Translations under genes and position numbers: made by a program
Part shown: positions 1-10,642 of the stretch, one piece after another
Layout: every line of letters begins with the position of its first letter
Numbering within the stretch: the first letter of the stretch is position 1
Origin: Methylophaga thiooxydans DMS010
Lineage (GTDB): Bacteria > Pseudomonadota > Gammaproteobacteria > Nitrosococcales > Methylophagaceae
Length of the DNA: 64,000 bases
Direction of reading: 5' to 3'
Assembly: GCF_000156355.1 (NCBI RefSeq)
Contig: NZ_GG657903.1
Location: 23,626-87,625 of the forward strand
The notes under the pieces: generated by a model
What the model saw: only the letters and a program-made list of their open reading frames with translations
Told to the model about the DNA's origin: nothing
Database searches by the model: none

Positions 1-54
1 AAGTCATGATGTGAATCGTCAATGAGTAGGTAAGGCAAATTATAGTGAAGCTGC

Positions 55-86
55 AAACAAAAAAGGCACCCAAAGGTGCTTTTTCC
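55..86 (-). terminator. Rho-independent terminator of the SRPBCC gene
   Basis: Read on the minus strand, a GCACC/GGTGC stem with a TTTG loop is flanked by an A-run and followed by a T-run. It lies about 20 bases past the stop codon of the leftward gene that ends at 104. The stem is short, so this is a moderate call. Confidence 0.6.
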
Positions 87-103
87 GAAAAATGTGCTGA
101 ATG

Positions 104-670
104 TTATTTTTCCAGCATGTTTTTTAGGTTTTCAAGACTGACGGTGAAAAGGCCTGTGACCGCATTTTTTGCTGCGTCATCGCCCAGTTCTGCTGGTGGT
201 TCATGGCTACCGTGATAAGCGCGGAAAAACTTTGCTAACCATGTGACTTTGGAGCCACCATCAGTAGCTTCCACACTGACCCATGCTTTGTATTTACTGA
301 CAGGGAAAGCAGGTACTTCATGCATTTCACCATGGTCATCGACTTCACCCGCTTTGCTGATGTCCGTAATTTGATACATGTAGCTCATTTTTTCTTCGTC
401 GAACTTTTTGAGCTTCTCAGATACGGTTGCTCCACCTTTCAGTGTCAACGTACGGGTAGCGCCTTTGTCGTTACCAGTGGCATCAGTCGCTTCAACGGGA
501 GGTAGCCAAGTATGAGCACTGTCAAAGTTTTTAACCGCATTCCAGACAACAGCCGGCTCTGCGTTGATAACGATGCTTTCTTCTACTTTCAAGCGCGGTG
601 CGCCGTGTGAGTATGCCAAAGCTGGCAACAGGGCAAGGCTTAGCAGTACGCCTTTTAATAATTGCTTCAT
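104..670 (-). CDS. Periplasmic SRPBCC (MxaD-like) protein
   Basis: This encodes 188 residues. The N-terminus is a clear Sec signal peptide (MKQ, a Leu/Ala-rich core, then a probable cleavage near the ALAYSHG stretch). The rest resembles the SRPBCC/START-like fold, a hydrophobic-cavity domain. Sequence feel and periplasmic location match MxaD, the accessory protein of methanol dehydrogenase systems in methylotrophs. That match is by recognition, not alignment. The start at 670 was preferred over an upstream ATG at 754 because it opens directly on the signal peptide and is preceded by an AGGA ribosome-binding sequence. The gene lies tail-first next to the left edge, so any mxa neighbours are outside the window. 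It could also be a generic polyketide-cyclase-like SRPBCC protein. Confidence 0.75.
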   Translation of the reverse strand: MKQLLKGVLLSLALLPALAYSHGAPRLKVEESIVINAEPAVVWNAVKNFDSAHTWLPPVEATDATGNDKGATRTLTLKGGATVSEKLKKFDEEKMSYMYQITDISKAGEVDDHGEMHEVPAFPVSKYKAWVSVEATDGGSKVTWLAKFFRAYHGSHEPPAELGDDAAKNAVTGLFTVSLENLKNMLEK

Positions 671-766
671 AATTAGTCCTAATATTTCAGTTATTTTTTT
701 GTTTAAGCTGGAAACAGCGGCGTTAAAATTAGCACCTTTTGTCCCTATCGACAATGTGAATTAGTC

Positions 767-1687
767 CTACTGGTCGATTGCCCGTTCGACAGTCGCTTTA
801 TCAAGATGTGCTGCAAAATACTCGATAAAGGCATACATATAACCACGTAAATAGCTGCCTTTTCGAATACCCATGTGGGTAACGCTGGGGTTAAATAAAT
901 GGCTGGCATCAATGGCTTTTAACGGGGCATCTTTAACTGGATCAAATGCCATGCTGGCAATAATACCAATGCCCAATTCCAGTTCGACATAGGTTTTGAT
1001 GACATCGGCATCGGTAGCAGTAAAGACAACGTTGGGATGCAGGCCACGTTCAAGAAAAGACTGATCCTGCTGCGCACGGCCAGTGAAGCCCATTACATAG
1101 GTTAAAATCGGATAGTCAGCAATGGCTTCCAGCGTTAACTTTCCTTCATCTAATAGTGGATGTTCTGGCGGTACTACAACACAGCGATTCCATTCATAAC
1201 ACGGCAAGACCGCTAATTGCTCAAATTGAGATAAGCCCTCAGTGGCAATGGCAATATCTACCTGGCCTGTGGCGGCCATTTCTGCAACTTCAGGGGGCGT
1301 GCCCTGCACCATATTTAAATGCACATGTGGGTATTGCTCAGAGAAAGTTTTGATTGCCGGAGGCAAGGCGTAACGTGCTTGTGTGTGGGTTGTGCCTATA
1401 GATAAGGTGCCTGTTTGCTCACTGCGACTGTCTGCCGCGAGTTGACGAATATTATCGACATCTTGCAAAACACGCTCTGCCATCGCAATGACAGACTTTC
1501 CTACCGGCGTGATGCCTGTCAGGCGTTTGCCATGCCGTTCGAAAATTTGCAGCCCTAACTCTTCTTCGAGTTGTTGAACTTGATTGCTGACACCGGGCTG
1601 AGAGGCAAATAGGGCATTCGCCGCGGCAGAGATACTTAAACCACGTCTGGCTACCTCACGTACGTACTTGAGTTGTTGTATCTTCAT
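767..1687 (-). CDS. cysB: LysR-type transcriptional regulator CysB
   Basis: This is a 306-residue LysR-family activator. The N-terminal winged helix-turn-helix (about residues 1-60, with SISAAANALFASQPGVSNQ) is followed by a periplasmic-binding-protein-like effector domain. The opening MKIQQLKYVREVARR and overall size (E. coli CysB is 324) fit CysB/Cbl rather than a generic LysR member. CysB binds O-acetylserine or N-acetylserine and activates sulfate-assimilation genes. Its position, divergent from the TauE-TusA-cysHDN operon, supports that role here. The intergenic region carries dyads suitable as its operator. Cbl, the close paralogue for alternative sulfur sources, cannot be excluded. Confidence 0.88.
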   Translation of the reverse strand: MKIQQLKYVREVARRGLSISAAANALFASQPGVSNQVQQLEEELGLQIFERHGKRLTGITPVGKSVIAMAERVLQDVDNIRQLAADSRSEQTGTLSIGTTHTQARYALPPAIKTFSEQYPHVHLNMVQGTPPEVAEMAATGQVDIAIATEGLSQFEQLAVLPCYEWNRCVVVPPEHPLLDEGKLTLEAIADYPILTYVMGFTGRAQQDQSFLERGLHPNVVFTATDADVIKTYVELELGIGIIASMAFDPVKDAPLKAIDASHLFNPSVTHMGIRKGSYLRGYMYAFIEYFAAHLDKATVERAIDQ

Positions 1688-1702
1688 AAGCTTTATATCT
1701 TT

Positions 1703-1743
1703 TCGTTATAACGATAGTAGATAATATTCGTTGATAGAATATT
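1703..1743. promoter_or_regulatory. Dyads in the cysB-cysHDN divergent control region
   Basis: Two inverted repeats lie between the divergent genes. TCGTTATAACGA (1703-1714) is a perfect 12-base palindrome. AATATTC and GAATATT (1723-1729 and 1737-1743) are perfect 7-base arms around a 7-base spacer, and their core ATTC-N7-GAAT has the shape of a LysR-type box. The whole 108-base gap is AT-rich. Binding of CysB here is an inference from position and symmetry. Confidence 0.5.
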
Positions 1744-1795
1744 ACTCTTTGGTAAACTTGTCAGCTTTCTTAATCTTAGTAGGCAACCAAGCAAG

Positions 1796-2596
1796 ATGGA
1801 ATGGGGCTTTATACTGGCGGGTTTATTTGTCGGCATTATGGTTGGCATGACCGGCGTCGGTGGTGGGTCATTGATGACCCCGATTCTGATTTTTGGCTTT
1901 TCGATTCAGCCTGCTATTGCTGTCGGCACCGACCTGCTGTTTGCTGCGATTACAAAGTCAGGAGGCATTTGGGCCTACTGGCGTCATGGCGTAGTAAAAT
2001 GGAATGTGGTCATGCGGCTCGCTGCCGGTAGTCTTCCTGCTACGTTAATAACGCTGTGGGTTATGAATGCCACGGGCATGCATGAAGGCGATCATAATGA
2101 GTTGATAACCAAAGCATTGGGCGTTGCATTGATTCTAACGTCCAGTGCCTTGCTTTTGAAAGGTTGGATCGGGCGTTTATTACGGGCACAAGAAGGCCAC
2201 CCTGTTGTCAATGCTTTGTATAGTTTGCGTCAGGATGAAGGCCATAAGGCGTTGTTCACGATTGTCACGGGCGCGCTTTTGGGCGTGATGGTGACCCTGT
2301 CATCGGTGGGCGCGGGCGCTTTGGGCGCGGTGATTTTGCTATTTCTATACCCCAAGATGAAAGGGGTCGAGATCGTCGCAACAGATATCGCTCATGCTGT
2401 GCCTCTCACTTTTGTCGCGGGACTGGGACACTCTGCTGTAGGTACAGTTGACTGGTCGTTGTTATTATATTTATTAGCTGGCTCGCTGCCCGGGATCGTG
2501 ATTGGCAGCTTTCTGGGAGTCAGAATTTCTGATCAGATCTTGCGCCCTTTATTGGCCATTATTTTAATTTTGATAGGCATTAAATGTCTGCTTTAA
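1796..2596 (+). CDS. TauE/SafE family sulfite/sulfur-anion permease
   Basis: This is a 266-residue multi-pass inner-membrane protein with about eight hydrophobic segments and two GxGGGS/GxGAGxLG half-repeats (near residues 20 and 170) typical of the TauE/SafE (DUF81) family. The family moves sulfonate breakdown products, sulfite or other sulfur anions. As first gene of a cysH-cysD-cysN operon and next to cysB it may import sulfate or export excess sulfite; direction and substrate cannot be read from sequence. It overlaps the next gene by 13 bases, which suggests translational coupling. No other sulfate permease gene is visible in the window. Confidence 0.85.
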   Translation: MEWGFILAGLFVGIMVGMTGVGGGSLMTPILIFGFSIQPAIAVGTDLLFAAITKSGGIWAYWRHGVVKWNVVMRLAAGSLPATLITLWVMNATGMHEGDHNELITKALGVALILTSSALLLKGWIGRLLRAQEGHPVVNALYSLRQDEGHKALFTIVTGALLGVMVTLSSVGAGALGAVILLFLYPKMKGVEIVATDIAHAVPLTFVAGLGHSAVGTVDWSLLLYLLAGSLPGIVIGSFLGVRISDQILRPLLAIILILIGIKCLL

Positions 2597-2817
2597 CTGA
2601 AGAACTGGATCTGACTTTGTACGGTTGTCCTATGCACTACATTAAAGCCAGAGAAGCGATTAAAAATATTGCGCTTGAGCAGGACATCAAGCTATTGGTG
2701 AATACAGGTAATGCTGTCACCGAAATGTTGAATAGTCTGCGCCAGGATGGCCAGCATTGTGAGATCACAACAGAAGATGTGCTGACCACAACAATCCTTG
2801 TGAGAAGAAAACGATGA
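2584..2817 (+). CDS. TusA-family sulfur carrier/sulfurtransferase-like protein
   Basis: This is a 77-residue protein of TusA fold size. It has the family's conserved cysteine-proline near the N-terminus (Cys15-Pro16) followed by an amphipathic helix. The classic CPxP motif reads CPMH here, as in the divergent TusA-like proteins found beside sulfate-assimilation genes. Members carry sulfur as a persulfide on the cysteine. It overlaps the permease upstream and cysH downstream (4 bases), so it is part of the operon. The partner and exact role are unknown. Confidence 0.7.
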   Translation: MSALTEELDLTLYGCPMHYIKAREAIKNIALEQDIKLLVNTGNAVTEMLNSLRQDGQHCEITTEDVLTTTILVRRKR

Positions 2818-3512
2818 GTGAAATACAAGAAGCACGTGCCGCCAAGGTTGATGCCGCAATTGCGGTACTGAAAGACATCGAGCAACAGTATTCGCCAGCC
2901 ATACTGGCTTCAAGTTTTGGTGCCGAAGATATGGTACTGATGGATTTGATTTGCAAGCATGCACCAGGTATTGACATTTTCACGTTGGACACAGGGCGTT
3001 TGCCAAAACAAACTTATGATCTGATGCAGCAACTGACATCGCATTATGATAAAAAAGTGCAGGTGTTTTTCCCCGATGCTAGTGACATTGAAGCGTTTGT
3101 TACCAGCAATGGTCCGAATGCGTTTTACGATAGCGTTGAATTACGCAAACAATGTTGCGGTATTCGCAAAGTTGCACCACTCAAACGCGCATTAGAAGGT
3201 AAAAAAGCCTGGTTGACGGGGATGCGTCGTTCGCAGTCTGTGACCCGTGCAGAATTACCTGTGTCTGAGTGGGATGACGATCATGGCTTGCAAAAGTTTA
3301 GCCCATTAACAGATTGGTCTAACGGCGATGTCTGGGCTTACATCAAAGCAAATGAAGTGCCTTATAACACATTACATGACGAGGGCTATGCCAGCATTGG
3401 TTGTGCGCCTTGTACCCGAGCCATTGCGATGGGCGAAGATATTCGTGCCGGACGTTGGTGGTGGGAAGATCCTGAAAATAAAGAATGCGGTCTGCATGTC
3501 AAATCTAAGTAA
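2814..3512 (+). CDS. cysH: Adenylyl-sulfate (APS) reductase
   Basis: This encodes 232 residues of the CysH family, which reduces activated sulfate to sulfite with thioredoxin. The P-loop-like SSFGAEDMVL motif is near residue 34, LDTGRLP near 58, and the C-terminal ECGLH catalytic cysteine near 226. Two extra cysteine pairs are present, CCGIRK near residue 115 and GCAPC near 195. These are the 4Fe-4S ligands that separate APS reductases from PAPS reductases such as E. coli CysH. No APS kinase gene (cysC) accompanies it, which agrees with direct use of APS. Confidence 0.92.
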   Translation: MSEIQEARAAKVDAAIAVLKDIEQQYSPAILASSFGAEDMVLMDLICKHAPGIDIFTLDTGRLPKQTYDLMQQLTSHYDKKVQVFFPDASDIEAFVTSNGPNAFYDSVELRKQCCGIRKVAPLKRALEGKKAWLTGMRRSQSVTRAELPVSEWDDDHGLQKFSPLTDWSNGDVWAYIKANEVPYNTLHDEGYASIGCAPCTRAIAMGEDIRAGRWWWEDPENKECGLHVKSK

Positions 3513-3525
3513 TAGAGAAAGATAA

Positions 3526-4428
3526 ATGACTGAAAAACAATTAACACACCTTAAGCAGTTGGAAGCGGAAAGCATCCACATCATTCGTGAAGTGGCGGCA
3601 GAGTTTGAAAATCCGGTGATGCTGTACTCCATTGGTAAAGACTCAGCGGTAATGCTGCATCTGGCAATGAAAGCCTTTGCGCCGGGTAAACCGCCATTCC
3701 CTCTTATGCACATTGATACCACCTGGAAATTCCAGGAGATGGTCAAGTTCCGTGATCAGCGAGCGAAAGAGCTGGGACTTGACTTGATCGTGCACACCAA
3801 TGAGGAAGGCAGAGAAGCGGGCATTAACCCGTTTGATCACCCTCGCTATACCGACATCATGAAAACCGATGCCTTAAAACAGGCATTGGATAAATATGGC
3901 TTTGACGCCGCATTTGGTGGTGCTCGTCGTGATGAGGAAAAGTCTCGTGCGAAGGAACGTGTGTACTCGTTTCGTGACAAAAACCATCGTTGGGATCCAA
4001 AAGCGCAGCGTCCTGAGCTATGGAATATCTACAACAGTAAGGTCAACAAAGGCGAAAGCATCCGTGTTTTCCCATTATCTAACTGGACCGAGCTGGATAT
4101 CTGGCAATACATCTATTTGGAGCAGATTCCAATTGTGCCGCTTTACTACGCAGCAGAGCGCCCGGTAGTGGACTACAACGGTTTGACCATTATGGTTGAT
4201 GATGACCGTATGCGTATTCCAGAAGGCCAAGAGCCGAGAATGGAAAAAGTCCGTTTCAGAACGTTGGGCTGCTACCCATTAACCGGCGCGGTTAAATCTG
4301 ATGCAGACACCTTGCCTGAAATCATTCAAGAAATGTTATTAACCACGACCTCAGAACGTCAGGGTCGCGCTATTGACCACGACGAAGCGGGTTCAATGGA
4401 GAAGAAAAAACAAGAGGGTTACTTCTAG
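3526..4428 (+). CDS. cysD: Sulfate adenylyltransferase subunit 2
   Basis: This encodes 300 residues. The [13 protein letters not shown] loop of the PP-loop ATP pyrophosphatase fold is near residue 36, and [15 protein letters not shown] near 131 is characteristic of CysD. The protein forms APS from ATP and sulfate together with the GTPase subunit CysN. It lies 13 bases after cysH, with a GAAAG-type ribosome-binding sequence, and abuts cysN directly. Length equals that of E. coli CysD. Confidence 0.97.
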   Translation: MTEKQLTHLKQLEAESIHIIREVAAEFENPVMLYSIGKDSAVMLHLAMKAFAPGKPPFPLMHIDTTWKFQEMVKFRDQRAKELGLDLIVHTNEEGREAGINPFDHPRYTDIMKTDALKQALDKYGFDAAFGGARRDEEKSRAKERVYSFRDKNHRWDPKAQRPELWNIYNSKVNKGESIRVFPLSNWTELDIWQYIYLEQIPIVPLYYAAERPVVDYNGLTIMVDDDRMRIPEGQEPRMEKVRFRTLGCYPLTGAVKSDADTLPEIIQEMLLTTTSERQGRAIDHDEAGSMEKKKQEGYF

Positions 4429-5871
4429 ATGAGCACTGATAGTTCCTACCAATCTGATAGCTTGATTGCGACTGATATTGAAGCCTATCTGAAGCAGCAT
4501 GAAAATAAGGAAATGCTGCGCTTTCTGACCTGCGGTAACGTCGATGATGGTAAAAGTACGCTGATTGGCCGTTTACTGCATGATTCTAAAATGATCTATG
4601 AAGATCAGTTAGAAGCAGTAACCCGTGACAGTGTGAAATCAGGCACTACCGGTGAACAAGTCGACTTAGCCTTGCTGGTGGATGGTCTTCAAGCAGAACG
4701 TGAGCAAGGCATCACAATTGATGTGGCATACCGTTATTTCTCGACCACCAAACGTAAATTCATTATTGCTGATACGCCTGGTCATGAGCAGTACACCCGT
4801 AATATGGCAACGGGGGCGTCTACCTGTCAGCTCGCGGTCATCCTGATTGATGCCCGTTATGGTGTACAGACTCAAACCCGACGTCATAGCTTTATCGCTT
4901 CATTGCTGGGCATCAAACATGTTGTTGTCGCGATTAACAAAATGGATTTGATGGAGTACAGCGAAGAAGTCTTTAACGATATTCGTAAAGACTACAGTGA
5001 GTTTTCGCGTGAACTTGAACTGGAAGATATTCACTTTGTGCCGATGTCCGCGTTGGTAGGCGACAATGTTGTTAACAAAAGTGAGAATATGCCGTGGTAT
5101 GAAGGCGATACCTTGATGAATATTCTCGAAAACGTCGAAATCGCTAATGATCCTAACTTTGACGACATGCGCTTCCCCGTGCAATTTGTGAATCGTCCTA
5201 ACCTAAATTTCCGTGGCTATTGTGGCACCTTGGCTTCCGGTATTCTGAAACCGGGTGATGACATTACTGTACTGCCATCAGGCAAAGAAAGTAAGGTGAA
5301 AGCAATCGTCACCTATGATGGTGATTTAGATCACGCCGTACCGGGTGAGGCGGTGACGGTGACATTGGACAATGAAATTGATGTCAGCCGTGGGGATATG
5401 ATCGTTCATAGTAATCATCATCAACCCCATGTTTCCAGTCAGTTCAAAGCCATGGTGGTATGGATGACTGAGCAACCATTGGTTGCCGGTAAACAATACA
5501 GCATCAAGGTCGGCGTGAATGACAGTACCGGTTCGTTAACAGCAATTGATTATCAAATTGATGTCAACACACTGGAGCAAAATATTGTCAGTGAGTTGAA
5601 ACTAAACGAAATTGGTTTATGTGAATTCTCTTTGAATAAACCGGTTGTGTTTGATAACTACAAACGTAACCGCAATACGGGCTCATTTATCATTATCGAC
5701 CGCCTGACCAATGTCACCATTGGTGCAGGTATGATCGCTGATGCCGTGTCTGGCAATCATGAAATTGTGCCAGAAGGGGAGTTCTCAGCGTTTGAGCTCG
5801 AACTCAATGCCTTAATTCGTAAACACTTCCCTCATTGGGACGCGAAAGACTTAAGTCAATTACTCAAATAA
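4429..5871 (+). CDS. cysN: Sulfate adenylyltransferase subunit 1 (GTPase)
   Basis: This is a 480-residue translation-factor-like GTPase that drives APS formation with CysD. G1 GNVDDGKST is near residue 36, G3 DTPGHEQY near 115 and G4 NKMD near 170, followed by EF-Tu-like beta-barrel domains. It has the length of a stand-alone CysN, so there is no fused CysC APS kinase. The start codon immediately follows the cysD stop. A strong terminator 12 bases downstream ends the operon. Confidence 0.97.
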   Translation: MSTDSSYQSDSLIATDIEAYLKQHENKEMLRFLTCGNVDDGKSTLIGRLLHDSKMIYEDQLEAVTRDSVKSGTTGEQVDLALLVDGLQAEREQGITIDVAYRYFSTTKRKFIIADTPGHEQYTRNMATGASTCQLAVILIDARYGVQTQTRRHSFIASLLGIKHVVVAINKMDLMEYSEEVFNDIRKDYSEFSRELELEDIHFVPMSALVGDNVVNKSENMPWYEGDTLMNILENVEIANDPNFDDMRFPVQFVNRPNLNFRGYCGTLASGILKPGDDITVLPSGKESKVKAIVTYDGDLDHAVPGEAVTVTLDNEIDVSRGDMIVHSNHHQPHVSSQFKAMVVWMTEQPLVAGKQYSIKVGVNDSTGSLTAIDYQIDVNTLEQNIVSELKLNEIGLCEFSLNKPVVFDNYKRNRNTGSFIIIDRLTNVTIGAGMIADAVSGNHEIVPEGEFSAFELELNALIRKHFPHWDAKDLSQLLK

Positions 5872-5882
5872 GCTACACCAAA

Positions 5883-5920
5883 AGACGCCAACCTTTACAT
5901 TCAAGGTTGGCGTCTTTTTT
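5883..5920 (+). terminator. Strong rho-independent terminator after cysN
   Basis: A perfect 13-base stem (AGACGCCAACCTT paired with AAGGTTGGCGTCT) with a 7-base loop is followed by a T-run. It begins 12 bases after the cysN stop. Confidence 0.95.
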
Positions 5921-8356
<2,436 letters not shown>

Positions 8357-8420
8357 ACAGATGTATTAATGGAAGGCACCATCTGTGTAATCCATTGATG
8401 TTTGAAAAGCGCTAAACTAA

Positions 8421-8450
8421 GGCAGAGGGTGAGAACCCTCTGCCTTTTTT
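8421..8450 (+). terminator. Rho-independent terminator after katG
   Basis: A perfect 10-base stem (GGCAGAGGGT and ACCCTCTGCC) with a GAGA tetraloop is followed by six T residues, 65 bases after the katG stop. Confidence 0.95.
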
Positions 8451-8558
8451 ATTTGGGGGTAGCTGCAATGCATTATGGTTTAATGCTGCCGCAGCGCATT
8501 TCCAATCAATCGAACTAAGCACAGAAATAGATAATTCAGACGAAAAGGGAAGGACACG

Positions 8559-9359
8559 GTGCAATTCAGGCGGTTTTTACAAAGGATAGACCTAAGATAT
8601 ATGCGTGAAGGACTTGCTCGTATCGGTCGTGTGAGGGCGGTGATTAATATTACTGCTATTGCTTGTTTGAGCTCGGTGTTGTTGTCGTCACTGATATGGT
8701 CACAGGCCTTTGGGCGAGAGATTGATTGGCAGCTAATCAGCACAGCTTCTGTGGTGCCAGCTTTGATCTGTCCGTTTGTCATGTGGTTTGTCATTCAAAT
8801 GACGTTGGATTTGCATCACATGGAAAATAAAATGCGTTACCTAGCTAGCTATGATGACCTCACCGAGCTGTTAAGTCGGCGCGCATTTTTAACGTCTAGT
8901 CAAAAACTGTTCTCATTGATGAACCGCAGTCATAAGCCGTTTTCCATCGCTTACATCGATATTGATGATTTTAAGAAAATAAATGACAGTTATGGGCATG
9001 CGGCAGGAGATGAGGTGCTGAAATCATTTTCTGTCATCCTGGAGGTGCACACTCGTTCAAGTGACTTAGTTGGGCGAATTGGTGGTGAGGAGTTTGCCAT
9101 CGCATTACCAGACACCGGAGCCCATGGGGCGGCACGGGTAGTAGAACTAATCCGAGAAGTATCAGAACAACAAATGCTTACTACATCGAGTAAAGCTACA
9201 CTGAGTTATACCATTAGTATTGGCATCTCAACCAGTGACTCGAACAAAACTCAGACCCTGGAGCAATTAATTCAGCAGGCAGACAGGGCGCTATATGAAG
9301 CGAAAGTGGCAGGCAAGAACCGTATTATCCAGTTCGAAACAGAAACGCATTTCACCTGA
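8559..9359 (+). CDS. Membrane-bound diguanylate cyclase (GGDEF)
   Basis: This is a 266-residue protein starting at GTG, with GGAAGG upstream. Two membrane segments (about residues 28-48 and 60-82) precede a C-terminal GGDEF domain. The active site reads GGEEF at residues 175-179 and should be catalytically competent. An RSSD motif at 166-169 sits exactly five residues before it, the position of the allosteric c-di-GMP inhibitory I-site. The enzyme makes c-di-GMP from two GTP. There is no recognisable sensory domain between the membrane segments, so the input signal is unknown. It is monocistronic and convergent with the next gene. Confidence 0.9.
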   Translation: MQFRRFLQRIDLRYMREGLARIGRVRAVINITAIACLSSVLLSSLIWSQAFGREIDWQLISTASVVPALICPFVMWFVIQMTLDLHHMENKMRYLASYDDLTELLSRRAFLTSSQKLFSLMNRSHKPFSIAYIDIDDFKKINDSYGHAAGDEVLKSFSVILEVHTRSSDLVGRIGGEEFAIALPDTGAHGAARVVELIREVSEQQMLTTSSKATLSYTISIGISTSDSNKTQTLEQLIQQADRALYEAKVAGKNRIIQFETETHFT

Positions 9360-9363
9360 TTCA

Positions 9364-9894
9364 TCATATCGAGGTGCTGATGGGCTGCAAAACCTTACCC
9401 CAGGCATCCATTTTTTGTTCCAGTGTCAATGCTGCATGAGCGGGGCTGGTGGAAGGTAAACGCTGGTAGGCAAGTTTTTGCTGTGGTACAGAATGAGCGT
9501 TGAGCACATGCCGACGAAACAACTCTTCGGCTTTAGCTCCATTAAATATAATTATTTCAATCTCAGGATAGTGACTCAGAAATTGTCTGAAGTCATTCGC
9601 TTGGACGGAGTTAGCGTCAATATGTTGATCCAGGCTGCCGGGACGGTGGCAGGCTTTGAGTACATCCCAAACTGCTACGCCTTTTGCCGTGAGAAGTTGG
9701 CAGCGATGAGGGTATGGGGTGTTGATGTCCAAATCGAATATTTCAGCCATGATCGGCCAGAAAGCATTGCGAGGGTGGGCGTAGTACTGCTGAGCTTGCA
9801 GAGAGGCGATGCCGGGCATTGAGCCCAAGATCAGTACTTTTGGATTGCTGCCGACAAGTGGTGGAAAACTATAACTAAGTGGTTTGTTGGTCAT
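9364..9894 (-). CDS. DNA-deoxyinosine glycosylase (uracil-DNA glycosylase superfamily)
   Basis: This encodes 176 residues of the UDG superfamily. The GSMPG motif near residue 27 and the PRNAFW stretch near 42 are the family-6 hypoxanthine-DNA glycosylase signature; a second conserved loop is near residue 150. It would excise deaminated adenine (hypoxanthine) from DNA. Its start directly follows the stop of the DUF3465 gene, so the two form a leftward pair. Substrate preference is inferred from the family. Confidence 0.85.
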   Translation of the reverse strand: MTNKPLSYSFPPLVGSNPKVLILGSMPGIASLQAQQYYAHPRNAFWPIMAEIFDLDINTPYPHRCQLLTAKGVAVWDVLKACHRPGSLDQHIDANSVQANDFRQFLSHYPEIEIIIFNGAKAEELFRRHVLNAHSVPQQKLAYQRLPSTSPAHAALTLEQKMDAWGKVLQPISTSI

Positions 9895-10338
9895 TTACTG
9901 GTATAGCTTGCCTTGATGTCGAATCCAGCCATGCGGGTGTTTATTTGCCGGATCATGATGCGTCCAATGAACCACACCGCCTTTATCATTCCATTCATAT
10001 TCACCAAATAGACTGATTTCATCACCGATTTCTAAATTCTCAACACGAGGGGCTAGATCGATATTATGTGCAATCAATAAGGTATGGCCGTCGGCTAATT
10101 CAATTAGAAAGCGCTGATGTCGGCTACCACGATTATCATCAGCAAAAAGCCGACTTACTTCACCGGATACTTCAACTAAGACATCACTGCGTTTTTGCTG
10201 AAATAATTCTGCAATCGGCGATGTTTGTTGAGCAACCTCATCAGTGTTGTCTGGCTGATAATGGCTGGCGCCATATATCAAAACGATGAATGCGCCAAGC
10301 AACCAAAGGCGTTGCGTTTGTCGTTTGCTTTTAGACAT
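9895..10338 (-). CDS. DUF3465 membrane-anchored OB-fold-like protein
   Basis: This encodes 147 residues. One N-terminal membrane segment (about residues 10-25) is followed by a soluble domain with alternating hydrophobic strands and a conserved C-terminal stretch GGVVHWTHHDP. This is the DUF3465 family, whose function is not known. The fold resembles a small OB/nucleic-acid-binding-like barrel. It is the first gene of a leftward pair with the glycosylase. Confidence 0.75.
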   Translation of the reverse strand: MSKSKRQTQRLWLLGAFIVLIYGASHYQPDNTDEVAQQTSPIAELFQQKRSDVLVEVSGEVSRLFADDNRGSRHQRFLIELADGHTLLIAHNIDLAPRVENLEIGDEISLFGEYEWNDKGGVVHWTHHDPANKHPHGWIRHQGKLYQ

Positions 10339-10577
10339 GGTTAAGCGTCTTTATGAACAGTTTAGTGAACTATTCTGACATAAAATAACGTGACAATTTG
10401 TGATGTACCTCTGAGGGATGATTGCTGGACCAAGCGTAATTTCAATAAGCACACCGCGCATAATGTTGATAGGTCAATGAAATTGTTGTGCGGGACTGTA
10501 CGCCGCGTTTAGCCAACAAGGCGAGTCGTGATGCGGTATTTAGATTATTAATGAATATGGATATAGTTATTTATAAT

Positions 10578-10606
10578 TTCCTGTTATAAGCCGCCCCGTT
10601 TATAAT
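10578..10606 (+). promoter_or_regulatory. Probable sigma70 promoter of the sulfite reductase gene
   Basis: A perfect -10 TATAAT at 10601-10606 is preceded at 17 bases by a poor -35, TTCCTG at 10578-10583. A weak -35 with an AT-rich stretch upstream (about 10540-10577) is what an activator-dependent promoter such as a CysB target looks like. The rest of the 304-base gap (10339-10642) has no gene. No specific CysB site can be asserted. Confidence 0.6.
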
Positions 10607-10642
10607 AGTGGGTCCGGTATTTAGAGTTTTTAGAGATCTTAA

